From contig NZ_AP022577.1 of NCBI RefSeq assembly GCF_010730955.1, positions 3,224,001 to 3,288,000 on the forward strand: DNA of 64,000 nt, in the 5' to 3' direction. The notes beneath the pieces were generated by a model that saw only the letters and a program-made list of their open reading frames with translations, was not told where the DNA came from and ran no database searches. The stretch comes from Mycolicibacterium aubagnense. GTDB taxonomy: Bacteria; Actinomycetota; Actinomycetes; Mycobacteriales; Mycobacteriaceae. Made by a program: the position numbers and the translations under genes. Positions within the stretch are counted from its first letter, which is position 1; each line of letters begins with the position of its first letter. Positions 53,526-61,817 of this stretch are shown here, one piece after another.

Positions 53526-54340
53526 GGCGCCACTTTCACGCCGAATGCCGTTGCCAGGATGTTGATGAGGAACAGCGCCATGAAGGAGAAGACCACGGTC
53601 TCGTTGACGGCGTTGCCGACGGCCGTCGGTCCGCCACCGACCGAAAGTCCCTTGTAGCAAGCGATCAGTCCGGCCGACAGACCGAACAGCAACGCCTTGA
53701 CCAGAGAGACGATCACCTGCGGCAGACCCGTCAGCAGGGTCATCCCGGCGATGAACGCGCCGGGGGTCACGTGCTGGATGTAGACGACGAAGAAGTAGCT
53801 GCCGGCCAGACCAACGACGGCCACCATCGAATAGAGCATCGCGGCGACGAAGGTTGCGGCAAGCACGCGCGGCACGACGAGCGCCGGAATCGGGTTGACG
53901 CCAATGACTTTCATGGCGTCGATTTCTTCGCGGATGGTCCGCGCGCCGAGGTCGGCACACATCGCGGTCGAACCGGCACCGGCCACGACGATCGCGGTGA
54001 CCACCGGACCCACCTGCGTCACCGACGCCAGAGCGGCACCGGCACCGGACAGATCGCCGGCACCGACCTCGATCAACACGATGTTGAGTGTGAAGACGAT
54101 CAGCACCGTGTAGGGAATCGACAGCACGACAGTGGGTACGACGGAGACCCGGGCGACGAACCAGATCTGCTCGATCAGTTCACGCCAGGCGTACGGCGGA
54201 CGCAGCATCGCGGCGAACGTCTCGCCGGTGAGGACGATGAAATCGCCGACCGCCACAGCGGGTCGCGCCCACGGCGCGGAGGTGCGCGAAGGCGACTGAA
54301 GCGGTTGCGCCACAAGCTGCCTCCCAGTGTCTTCCGTCAT
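53522..54340 (-). CDS. yrbEA: YrbEA/MlaE-type permease of the mce transporter
   Basis: A 272-residue MlaE-type permease and the first gene of the operon. Family motif: VAGAGSTAMCADLGARTIREEIDAMKVIGVNPIPALVVPRVL, with the EEIDAM coupling helix; about six membrane helices. The 201 bp upstream of its ATG must hold the operon promoter; an inverted repeat at 54434-54477 is a candidate operator. No MceG-like ATPase is present in the window. Confidence 0.94.
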   Translation of the reverse strand: MTEDTGRQLVAQPLQSPSRTSAPWARPAVAVGDFIVLTGETFAAMLRPPYAWRELIEQIWFVARVSVVPTVVLSIPYTVLIVFTLNIVLIEVGAGDLSGAGAALASVTQVGPVVTAIVVAGAGSTAMCADLGARTIREEIDAMKVIGVNPIPALVVPRVLAATFVAAMLYSMVAVVGLAGSYFFVVYIQHVTPGAFIAGMTLLTGLPQVIVSLVKALLFGLSAGLIACYKGLSVGGGPTAVGNAVNETVVFSFMALFLINILATAFGVKVAP

Positions 54341-54433
54341 CGAGCTTGACCCGGACGTTAGGAAGGCGCCAGTTTGCTGTCAACGCAACAGGATTGGGAT
54401 ACGGCAACGTCAATTATTGAAGATGCAGGTCGA

Positions 54434-54477
54434 CTCAACGCAATTGATTCGGTTCACCCGGATTGAATCGCGTTGAG
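54434..54477. promoter_or_regulatory. Inverted repeat upstream of the mce operon
   Basis: CTCAACGCAATTGATTC and GATTGAATCGCGTTGAG face each other across GGTTCACCCG. Related CAACG(C/T)CAA-like words recur at about 54379 and 54402. The site lies 94-137 bp before the yrbEA start and 65 bp after the end of the upstream glycosidase gene, so it is either an operator for the mce operon or a terminator for the glycosidase gene. Confidence 0.5.
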
Positions 54478-54541
54478 CCAAACCCACCTGTACGTGCGTG
54501 GTTACCGCGTGACGATGTTTGCCGAAACGGGCCGGCCGGAC

Positions 54542-56548
54542 TCAGTTCTGGCCGGACTTGGTTCCCAAGGCGGACGAGCTGTCCGCGGTCGCGCTCGCCG
54601 CCGTGTTGGGCTTCGGCTTCGGCTTCGGCTTCGGCTCGGACTTCGGCTTGGGCGCCTTGCCCTGCGCGGTGTCGTCCGAAGTCGTGTTGTTCGATGCCTT
54701 GACGTCGTCGGTCTTGTGCTGCCCGGGCTTGGTGCCCTTGTCAGCCTTCGGCGTGTCGGACGCCGAAGGACCCTTCGTCGGCTCGGTCGAATCCTTTTGA
54801 TTTGCGGGCTTTTTGCCTTCAGACACCACCTTCACAGGGTCCTTGGTGTCCGGCGTCTTCGCCTCAGGCGCAGTGTTCGCCGGGTTCTTCGCGTCCGTGA
54901 ACTTCACCTCGGGCTCTGTCGCAGTTTCCTTCGACTGCTCCTTGGCCGGTTCCTTCGTCGCCTGCGTCACGTCCTGAGCGGCCGTGTCCTTGACGTCGGC
55001 CCCCTTGCCGGGCGCCGCCTTCAGACCGGCCACACTGACCGGGTTTTCCGACTTGGCCACCGCCGCCGTCTTCGGCGAGTCCACCCCCGCCGCAACCTCT
55101 TTCATCGCGGCTACCGCCTTCAGTGCAGCCGTCGGGCTCACCGCCGCGGCCCCTGCCGGCGGCCGGATGATGTCGCCGATCTTCTGAATCACATTCGAGA
55201 TACCGGCGACCACGGCCTTCGTGATGTCGACCGCCGTGTTGGCCACCCATTTCACGCCTTGCACCACGGCGTTGGTCACCCATTTGACCGTTTTGACCAC
55301 GGCTTGCGTCACCGCCTTCGTGATGTCGACGAACGCATTCCAGGCAGCGGTCGCGACTTTCACGACGGCCTGCCCGACCTTGGCAATGACATCCACGACG
55401 GCCCCCACCGCGAGCCGCACGGCAGCGAGTATTCGCTCTGCGATGCCCTCGACACCCCCGACACCGTTGAGCCGCAGGATTTCCTCAGCGAGGACGAAAG
55501 CGGCTTCCTTGGGAATCCAGTCCGCGTAGAAGACGCCGAACTTGCCGCTGCCCGGCTGGTCGTCGCGCGTCGTGTAGATGAAGAGCGGCCCGCCGAACGG
55601 CATGGTCTGCCAGGTGTCGATGAGGTTCTTGATGAAGTCGGCTTGTGTCTGCTCGCTGACGTTGTTGGTCGGCACCCCGTACTCGGTGATCCAGATCTTC
55701 TTGGCGGCGTCACCGTTGGCCACCATGATGTCGTAGATCTTCTGAACCTGGGTGAACGGCGAGAGCGGCACGCCCTCACCGTCGGAGAACTTCAGCGTCT
55801 CCTGGTACGGATGGAACGCCAGCGCGTCGAAGTAGCCCTGCGCGCCCGCAGCGTACATCGCATTCACGTAGTCCACCGGATTCATCGTGATTCCGTTGAC
55901 GGTGAAGACACTGCCGAGCCCCGCCGCGATAACCGTCGCCGACGGGTCCGCCGCCTTGATGGCCGGATAGGCAGCCTTCAGCAAGTCGGCGTAGCTCGAC
56001 GGCGAGATCGGGTCATAGAAACAGACACAGTTGACTTCGTTCCACACCTCATAGGCCGAGATGGTCTTGCCGTAGCGGGTCGCGACCTGAGTCATGAAGT
56101 TCGCGTAGGCAGTCGGGTCGGGTGTCTTTGCGCCCGGGAAGTTTCCGGCGGTACCGGCCCACACCGGCGTGCTGTTGACCATGGCGAGCACGCCCATGTT
56201 GCGGGCCTTCGCGGCGTTCATGATCGCGTCGATCGGTGCCCAGTTGTACTGGTTCGGCAGCGGCTGCGTGTAGATCCAGGGGATGTAGACGCGGATGTCC
56301 TGAACGCCCATGGACTGCAACACATCCAGGGTGGTGTCGATGTCTTGCTGCGACATTCCGTACAGACTTGAGTCGGCGATGCCGATGGTCGACGGCGCTG
56401 AGACGATCTCCGCGGTGGGCGTGACCGCCGTGTGGGTGACCGGCTGCACCAACTGCGCCGCATACGCGCAGACCACCACCAGCGGGATCAACGCGGTCAA
56501 CGCTCGAAGAGCCACCCGGCGTCCCGGTTTGCCGAAGAGCCCAACCAC
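54542..56548 (-). CDS. Exported TIM-barrel glycosidase with amphipathic-helix segment and Lys/Pro tail
   Basis: A 668-residue exported protein. Signal/anchor at residues about 10-35 (ALRALTALIPLVVVCAYA). Catalytic barrel from about 50 to 380, clan GH-A type (GH5/GH39-like): acid/base Glu in YEVWNEVN, nucleophile Glu in WITEYGVPT. Then about 90 residues of hydrophobic/amphipathic repeats (VVKVATAAWNAFVDITKAV, TVKWVTNAVVQGVKWVANTA), and finally roughly 190 residues rich in Lys, Pro, Thr and Ala ending in a PKPKPKPKP run. I chose GTG 56548 because AAAGGGGGG precedes it. The substrate may be a cell-envelope glycan (inference). The Lys/Pro tail could bind anionic wall polymers. Confidence 0.82.
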   Translation of the reverse strand: MVGLFGKPGRRVALRALTALIPLVVVCAYAAQLVQPVTHTAVTPTAEIVSAPSTIGIADSSLYGMSQQDIDTTLDVLQSMGVQDIRVYIPWIYTQPLPNQYNWAPIDAIMNAAKARNMGVLAMVNSTPVWAGTAGNFPGAKTPDPTAYANFMTQVATRYGKTISAYEVWNEVNCVCFYDPISPSSYADLLKAAYPAIKAADPSATVIAAGLGSVFTVNGITMNPVDYVNAMYAAGAQGYFDALAFHPYQETLKFSDGEGVPLSPFTQVQKIYDIMVANGDAAKKIWITEYGVPTNNVSEQTQADFIKNLIDTWQTMPFGGPLFIYTTRDDQPGSGKFGVFYADWIPKEAAFVLAEEILRLNGVGGVEGIAERILAAVRLAVGAVVDVIAKVGQAVVKVATAAWNAFVDITKAVTQAVVKTVKWVTNAVVQGVKWVANTAVDITKAVVAGISNVIQKIGDIIRPPAGAAAVSPTAALKAVAAMKEVAAGVDSPKTAAVAKSENPVSVAGLKAAPGKGADVKDTAAQDVTQATKEPAKEQSKETATEPEVKFTDAKNPANTAPEAKTPDTKDPVKVVSEGKKPANQKDSTEPTKGPSASDTPKADKGTKPGQHKTDDVKASNNTTSDDTAQGKAPKPKSEPKPKPKPKPNTAASATADSSSALGTKSGQN
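54608..54634 (-). repeat. GGCTTC hexamer repeat coding Lys-Pro run
   Basis: Tandem GGCTTC/GGCTCG hexamers encode the KPKP tail of the glycosidase. In-frame copy changes would only lengthen or shorten the basic tail. Confidence 0.7.
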
Positions 56549-57084
56549 GACTGCCCCCCTTTGATGCGTCTCCCAGGCAGCGACCAAAGTGTCGTAATCC
56601 CAAATTTACGTCCAGGGATGTCAGTCCGTAGTGGATTTGCCGGAACCACCTCACCCGCCGAGCGCTCCGAGGCGAGGAGACGGCCCCTACCGGCGTCGCG
56701 TCCCGCCGCAGACCCGCCTCACCGTATTGACGATCATGGCAAAATCCTTTGCCAGGGTGCGTTACCGCGCCCGGCCCGGGCTGATAATTTGCTGTACGCG
56801 CAGCGGTTCGACAGCGGCCATCGACCTGCTGACCGACGCCGGCGGTGTCACCGGCACCCCTGCGGTCGCCAATCGCGAGCACCAGCGTCCCGGGATGTAC
56901 ATCAACCAACGGATCGACGGTTTTCGACCTCTAAAGTCGCCCCGCCACCAACTCGTCACTGTTAATTTCCTACCAGTACTGCGCTTCTACCTCGAGCCGA
57001 CAGGCTCCCGTGCGCTAATTCGGCAACAGTGGTTTGATTTGCCGAGGTCGAACGACCGTGCGGCAAGACGTTGGAGGAACCGAA
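56549..57084. other. 536 bp intergenic region between glycosidase and aspartic protease genes
   Basis: Divergent promoter region for two exported proteins. No convincing complete gene. A stretch near 56811-56870 resembles the second active-site region of the adjacent aspartic protease gene (separate entry). The part from about 56900 to 57060 is less GC-rich and probably holds the protease promoter; GGAGG at 57073 is its ribosome site. Confidence 0.6.
56811..56870 (+). pseudogene. Possible remnant of an aspartic-protease paralogue
   Basis: Translation gives AAIDLLTDAGGVTGT, close to PINLLIDSGGVTGT around the second active-site Asp of the complete protease gene downstream. At DNA level the two share GGCGGTGTCACCGGCACC exactly and most flanking bases. 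The reading frame continues but contains no other family motif, so it looks like a decayed fragment of a duplicated gene. Chance similarity over such a short stretch is not excluded. Confidence 0.35.
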
Positions 57085-59130
57085 ATGGCTGGCAAACACC
57101 GTCGTCCGGAGCGTCGGACATTGGCAGTATCGACTTGGCTGGGCAGCGGAGTAGCGGTCTTCGGAGTGAGCGCGGCACTGCTCGGTGGAGCGGCCGTGGC
57201 GAGCGCTGCACCGTCGGCCGATTCGGACTCCTCGACGCACGCCAATGCCTCGCCCACGCACAAGGATTCGAGCAGCAACAAGAACACGAACAGCGCCGCG
57301 GCCGGCTCGGACGCGAAAGGGTCATCGACCACCGGTAATGCAGACAAGAAGTCGGCCGACACCGATATCACGGCGAGCGACACCGACACCAAGCCGAAGA
57401 CGAAGTCCTCCGGCACAGCACAATCGGTGACCAACAAGCAGAAGCATCAAGACACAGCGGCCAAGGACGATGCCGGCTCGGCCAAGCCGGCGGCAGCCAT
57501 CAAGCCGGTGGCCGCCTCGGTTCCTGCGACCTCGTCACCTGCCGGGAAGGCCGCACCGGTCGCGGCGTCGACTCCCGCGCCGACAACGTCGACGCCATCA
57601 ACGTCATCAGCGACATCGACTTCCTCTTCGTCACCGACCGCTCCGGCCACCGCTACAGCCGCCCGGACAGTAACCACCGCGGCCTCCGAATCGCCCACAT
57701 CGTCTACCACCAGCACGACGACGCAGGCCACAAGTCTTGTTGCATCGACGCCCACCAAGACCACCAGTGTGTCGGGAATCCTGTCCGTGTTCGCGGCCAT
57801 CGGTCAGGCTCTGGGCGCCGCCGCCCAGGGCACCGAACAGACCCTCGCCGCCGCGGCCGTCGGTACCAGCCAGACCCTCAAGGGGTTGCTCGCAACGCCC
57901 GGAACTCCAACTCCTGCAACAGCTCTCACGCCGGCTCCCACCACCATCTGGCAGCCGGGCCAGACCGAGACGACGACGCAGTACGTGCAGACCGCGCTGC
58001 AGGAAATCTCGGCCGCGCAGGCGCAGCTGAACGCGGACACCTGGGGCAAAGGCAACTGGTGGGCGGGCTTCGCCGCCGCCGGCACGCAGTTCCAGCTGTC
58101 CATCGCCAGCTGGGAGCTGAGCTCGTACCTCAACGGCAATCCCGGCGCGATGTCGTTCTACCAGAGCAACGCCAACGGCTGGCTGGGCGGCTTCGCCCTC
58201 GCTGCCCTGAACTGGAATGAGGCGCTGCCCGGCTATGCCGTGGGGGCGCTCAACGCCGCGAACTCCGGGACCAGCGATACGGCCGTCAAATCCCTGATTT
58301 CCCAGGCCGCCGTCAACGGCCGGGTCTACGGGTCGGTTCCGCTCACCATGTACGCGGGCACCGAGCCCATCGTCTACATCTCGGTGAACGGCGGCCAGAA
58401 GGTGCCGGTCTTGGTCGACACCGGCTCGTCGGGCCTGGTCATCGGCGGCAACAACGTCGGGTCGACAGGCCTCGGCAACGCGGTCGGCAGCGGCACCGGC
58501 GCCTACAGCGGCGGCCTGACCTACAACTACAGCGAGTACAACACCCCGGTCGACTTCGGGAACGGCATTGTCACCGCGCCCACCACCGTCGACATCATCA
58601 CCGACCCGACGCAGCAGACGGCCTTCAACGACTTCCTGTCGGCCGACGGCGTCGTGGGTGTCCTCGGTATCGGCACCAACGCGGTCGGTCCGGGGCCGAG
58701 CCTGGTGACCACCGCGCTGCCGGGCGACCTGAAGAACGGCATCTACATCGACGAACGCGCCGGAACACTACAGTTCGGCCCCAACCCGCTGCCTGCCCGG
58801 GTCACGACGTCGGGCTCGCCGAACGTCATCGGTTCGGTCACCGTGAACGGGACAAACACCCCGATCAACCTGCTCATCGACTCGGGCGGTGTCACCGGCA
58901 CCCTGCCGTCGACGATCGCGGGTTCCGGGCTGTCCGACGGCACCGTCATCTCGGTGTACGACAGCAGCGGCAACCTGCTCTACACCTACAAGACGACGTC
59001 GACGAACACCCCGGTGGCCACCACCGACGCCTACGACGCATCACTGATGAACACCGGAGCACAGCCGTTCCAGACAAACTCGATCTACATCGGGTACGAC
59101 ACAGCAAACGGCACGACGGTCTTCGACTAG
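57085..59130 (+). CDS. Exported PecA-like aspartic protease without PE domain
   Basis: A 681-residue exported protein. Signal peptide at about 12-45 (WLGSGVAVFGVSAALLGGAAVASA), then a Ser/Thr/Ala/Lys-rich low-complexity region of about 190 residues, an Ala-rich helical segment (AAIGQALGAAAQGTEQTLAAAAVGTSQTLKGLL), and a C-terminal pepsin-like domain. Active-site Asp motifs are VLVDTGSSGLVIGG and INLLIDSGGVTGTLPS. This is the fold of the C-terminal domain of PE_PGRS35/PecA, which cleaves exported mycobacterial proteins, but here the PE domain is replaced by a signal peptide. ATG 57085 follows GGAGGAAC. Substrates unknown. Confidence 0.82.
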   Translation: MAGKHRRPERRTLAVSTWLGSGVAVFGVSAALLGGAAVASAAPSADSDSSTHANASPTHKDSSSNKNTNSAAAGSDAKGSSTTGNADKKSADTDITASDTDTKPKTKSSGTAQSVTNKQKHQDTAAKDDAGSAKPAAAIKPVAASVPATSSPAGKAAPVAASTPAPTTSTPSTSSATSTSSSSPTAPATATAARTVTTAASESPTSSTTSTTTQATSLVASTPTKTTSVSGILSVFAAIGQALGAAAQGTEQTLAAAAVGTSQTLKGLLATPGTPTPATALTPAPTTIWQPGQTETTTQYVQTALQEISAAQAQLNADTWGKGNWWAGFAAAGTQFQLSIASWELSSYLNGNPGAMSFYQSNANGWLGGFALAALNWNEALPGYAVGALNAANSGTSDTAVKSLISQAAVNGRVYGSVPLTMYAGTEPIVYISVNGGQKVPVLVDTGSSGLVIGGNNVGSTGLGNAVGSGTGAYSGGLTYNYSEYNTPVDFGNGIVTAPTTVDIITDPTQQTAFNDFLSADGVVGVLGIGTNAVGPGPSLVTTALPGDLKNGIYIDERAGTLQFGPNPLPARVTTSGSPNVIGSVTVNGTNTPINLLIDSGGVTGTLPSTIAGSGLSDGTVISVYDSSGNLLYTYKTTSTNTPVATTDAYDASLMNTGAQPFQTNSIYIGYDTANGTTVFD

Positions 59131-59200
59131 TAGCGCCATCGCTCAGTAGCCCACTCGCGGCCGTTGTCATGCGCGAATAACGGTCGCATTGTGGACGATT

Positions 59201-59225
59201 CTCACGCCGGCATGGCCGGCGTGAG
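59201..59225. terminator. GC-rich hairpin after the protease gene
   Basis: CTCACGCCGGC-ATG-GCCGGCGTGAG has perfect 11 bp arms, 71 bp after the protease stop and 113 bp before the DUF445 gene. A stem this strong suggests a terminator, though no T tract follows. Confidence 0.6.
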
Positions 59226-59338
59226 CAAAATACGCGATCGATCGTTGCGAATCTGACGTCCCCGTTAGTCTTCTCGCACGTGTCGCCGGTTAAGGTACTG
59301 CCGGCAATCCGTCGAACGCGACTGAGGGGAGAGAGTCC

Positions 59339-60574
59339 ATGAACGATTTCATGGCACATGCGTTCGCCTACCCGTGGTGGGTGTACGTCACCATCCCGTT
59401 GGGCGCCGCGTTCGTCGGCTGGATCACCAAGATCATGGCCCTGAAGATGATGTTCTACCCCGTTGAATTCAAGGGCATCCCGCCGTACCTCGGCTGGCAG
59501 GGCCAGATTCCCAAGCGCGCACCGAAAATGGCTGCGGTAGCCGTGGATTCGCTGACCTCGGAGATTCTCAAACCCGAGGAGATGTTCGACAAGATCGACC
59601 CGAACGAACTGGTCAAAGAGCTCGCCGAACCGCTACGTCAGACCTCCGCGGAAATGGTCGACACCATCATGATGTCGTTCCAGCCGCAGATCTGGCGCGC
59701 CACGCCTGACCAGATCAAGGACGTCGTCGTCAAGAACGTCGAGAAGCGCATCCCGGTGGCGATGGCCGCGATGTTCGACAAGCTCCGCGGCCAGGTCGAC
59801 CAGATCTTCGACATCAAGCACATGGTCGTCACCAACCTGGTGCGCGACAAAGTCACGCTCAACACGGTCTTCCAGGACATCGGCAAGCCGGCGTTCAAGT
59901 TCCTCATCATGTCCGGTCTGCTGTTCGGCTTCCTGATCGGTCTGGTCCAGGCCGTCGTGTTCGGCATCACCAACTGGCACTGGTCGCTGCCGCTGTTCGG
60001 TCTGCTGACCGGTGGTCTCACGGACTACGTTGCGCTGCAGATGATCTTCCGGCCGCTCGAGCGGAAGAACGTCTTCCTCGGCATCACGTGGCAGGGCGTC
60101 TTCCAGCGCGAGCGCGCCCAGGTCGTGGAGGGCTATGCGGCGCTGATGGCCCGGGAGATTTTCACGCCCCAGGCCATCATGGAGAGCATGCTGAACGGTC
60201 CGTCGTCGGACCGGTTCTTCGACATGATCTCCACCGAGATCAGCCAGACCATCGACACACAGATGGGCTTCACGGGCAAGATCATCAAGTCCGTCGGTGG
60301 CCGCCAGTACGTGGACATGAAGAAGCAGATCACCGATTCGATCATCGCGAAGCTGCCCGAAACGTCGACCTACATCGAGGGGTACATGCGGGACCGCCTC
60401 GATCTGGAGAACGTCATGGTCACCAAGATGATGCTGCTGGATTCACTCTCGTTCGAGAATCTGCTGCGCCCGGCGTTCAAGGACGACGAGTGGATCGTCG
60501 TCGTGCTCGGCGCCACCCTCGGTTTTCTCTTCGGTGAGCTGCAGGCGCAACTGATCCTCCTGCTGGCGCACTGA
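59339..60574 (+). CDS. DUF445-family membrane protein with internal duplication
   Basis: A 411-residue protein of the DUF445/YheB-like family. N-terminal hydrophobic helix (WWVYVTIPLGAAFVGWITKIMAL), central membrane pair at about 180-225 (FLIMSGLLFGFLIGLVQAVVFG), and a C-terminal hydrophobic helix (WIVVVLGATLGFLFGEL). The N-terminal KIMALKMMFYPVEFKGI…GWQGQIPKRA and the later DYVALQMIFRPLERKNV…TWQGVFQRER are two copies of the same motif, implying an ancient duplication. Between them are amphipathic helices. Function unknown. GAGGGGAGAGAG precedes the ATG. Confidence 0.85.
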   Translation: MNDFMAHAFAYPWWVYVTIPLGAAFVGWITKIMALKMMFYPVEFKGIPPYLGWQGQIPKRAPKMAAVAVDSLTSEILKPEEMFDKIDPNELVKELAEPLRQTSAEMVDTIMMSFQPQIWRATPDQIKDVVVKNVEKRIPVAMAAMFDKLRGQVDQIFDIKHMVVTNLVRDKVTLNTVFQDIGKPAFKFLIMSGLLFGFLIGLVQAVVFGITNWHWSLPLFGLLTGGLTDYVALQMIFRPLERKNVFLGITWQGVFQRERAQVVEGYAALMAREIFTPQAIMESMLNGPSSDRFFDMISTEISQTIDTQMGFTGKIIKSVGGRQYVDMKKQITDSIIAKLPETSTYIEGYMRDRLDLENVMVTKMMLLDSLSFENLLRPAFKDDEWIVVVLGATLGFLFGELQAQLILLLAH

Positions 60575-60579
60575 TCGCA

Positions 60580-61725
60580 CTAGGTCTGGCCGGAGACGCC
60601 GGCCAGCTTGCGGACGGTGAGTACCTCGCTGTCCCGGAACGCCCGCCCGTTGGGGTAAAGCAGGTCACTGAACCAGGCCTTCGGTTCCGACGGGTACGGG
60701 TGATCCCACGAATCCCAGGGGAAGTAAGTCTGGGTCTTGCCCGCCACGAGTCCCCAGCTGTACGCACCGACGTTGCGCTGCTTGGCAATTGGCAAAATGC
60801 CCTCGACGGTGCTGCCCTGGTTCCGGGCCAGGTACTCGGTGCACAGGATGGGCCGGCCCAGCGGAGCCAGCTCGTCGATGCGGGCCGAGAAGTCGGCGGG
60901 CTTGGCGTAGCTGTGGAACGAGATGATGTCCGAGTTGTCCAGCTGAATCGACGCGATGGCGCTGCGCTGCGCGGGATTGGCCCAACCGCCTTGCCACACA
61001 CCACTTGTCAGTGGTTGCACAGGGTCGACGGCCCGGGCCCAGGCGAACACCTGCGGCAGCAGATCCGCGACGAGCTTGATCTTGTCGCTGCGCTCGACCT
61101 TGCGATAGACACTGGCCGGGTTATCCGGCTCGTTCCACAGGTCCCAGCCGAGCACGCGGTTGTCGGTGCGGAACAGGTTCAGCACACCGGTGACGTAATT
61201 CTGGAGCACGGCGCGATAATTCGCGTCGCCGAGGCGGTCCGCACCCGGGCTCTGCACCCACCCCGAGTTGTGGACGCCCGGCGTCGGGGCCCGCTGCACA
61301 CCGAGCCGGGGATGCGGATCCCAGCACGAGTCGAAGAAGACGAACAGCGGCTTGATGCCGTGGCCTGACGCGATGCCGACGAACTGCGACAGCCGCTGCG
61401 AGAAGCCTTGTGGGTCCTGCGCCCACAGCAGATCGTGCAGGAAGACACGGACGGTGTTGAAGCCGAACCAGCGCGCGGCCCCGAGTTCGGCGTCGATGCG
61501 ACCGGGGTCGTAGGTACCCGACTGGAACATCTCCAGCTGATTGACCGCGGTGGACGTGATGTAGTTTCCGCCGACCAGCCAGCCCTGCCCCTGGTACCAA
61601 CTATTGGCTCGTTCGGGCGTCCAGCGCGCGCCGGCGGCAGCCGCCGGGGTCGATCCGGAAAATCCGGCCATGGCAGAACCCGCTGCCAGCAGCAGCGGCA
61701 CCTTGAGAGCGGTTCTGCGGTCCAC
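60580..61725 (-). CDS. Exported GH5-like glycoside hydrolase
   Basis: A 381-residue TIM-barrel hydrolase. The N-terminus MDRRTALKVPLLLAAGSAMAG resembles a twin-arginine signal, then AAAAGARWTPERANSWYQGQGW. Landmarks of the mannanase-like GH5 group are FNTVRVFLHDLLW, acid/base Glu in GWDLWNEPDNP, HSYAKP and nucleophile Glu in ILCTEYLARNQGS. Substrate unknown; a cell-envelope or host/plant mannan is possible. Its stop lies 6 bp from that of the convergent DUF445 gene. Confidence 0.86.
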   Translation of the reverse strand: MDRRTALKVPLLLAAGSAMAGFSGSTPAAAAGARWTPERANSWYQGQGWLVGGNYITSTAVNQLEMFQSGTYDPGRIDAELGAARWFGFNTVRVFLHDLLWAQDPQGFSQRLSQFVGIASGHGIKPLFVFFDSCWDPHPRLGVQRAPTPGVHNSGWVQSPGADRLGDANYRAVLQNYVTGVLNLFRTDNRVLGWDLWNEPDNPASVYRKVERSDKIKLVADLLPQVFAWARAVDPVQPLTSGVWQGGWANPAQRSAIASIQLDNSDIISFHSYAKPADFSARIDELAPLGRPILCTEYLARNQGSTVEGILPIAKQRNVGAYSWGLVAGKTQTYFPWDSWDHPYPSEPKAWFSDLLYPNGRAFRDSEVLTVRKLAGVSGQT

Positions 61726-61817
61726 CGCACGAGGCTACTGATCTTGATACGGCTATTGGGGCGTGCTTATCGAGTTGCAACAAACACGATGTCGGGTGGT
61801 GACGTCAGGCGAATGGG

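Noticed and set aside
52671..53960. Longer yrbEB start in the same frame
   Set aside because: The extra residues are Arg-rich shadow of yrbEA; the ATG at 53525 overlaps the yrbEA stop as in other junctions of the operon.
54473..56371. 632-codon plus-strand frame antisense to the glycosidase
   Set aside because: Low-complexity Arg/Leu/His-rich translation without motifs; the opposite strand has a clear catalytic barrel.
56631..57338. 235-codon plus-strand frame before and into the protease gene
   Set aside because: Most of it is not protein-like and it overlaps the protease start in another frame. Only the short aspartic-protease-like echo inside it is reported, as a possible remnant.
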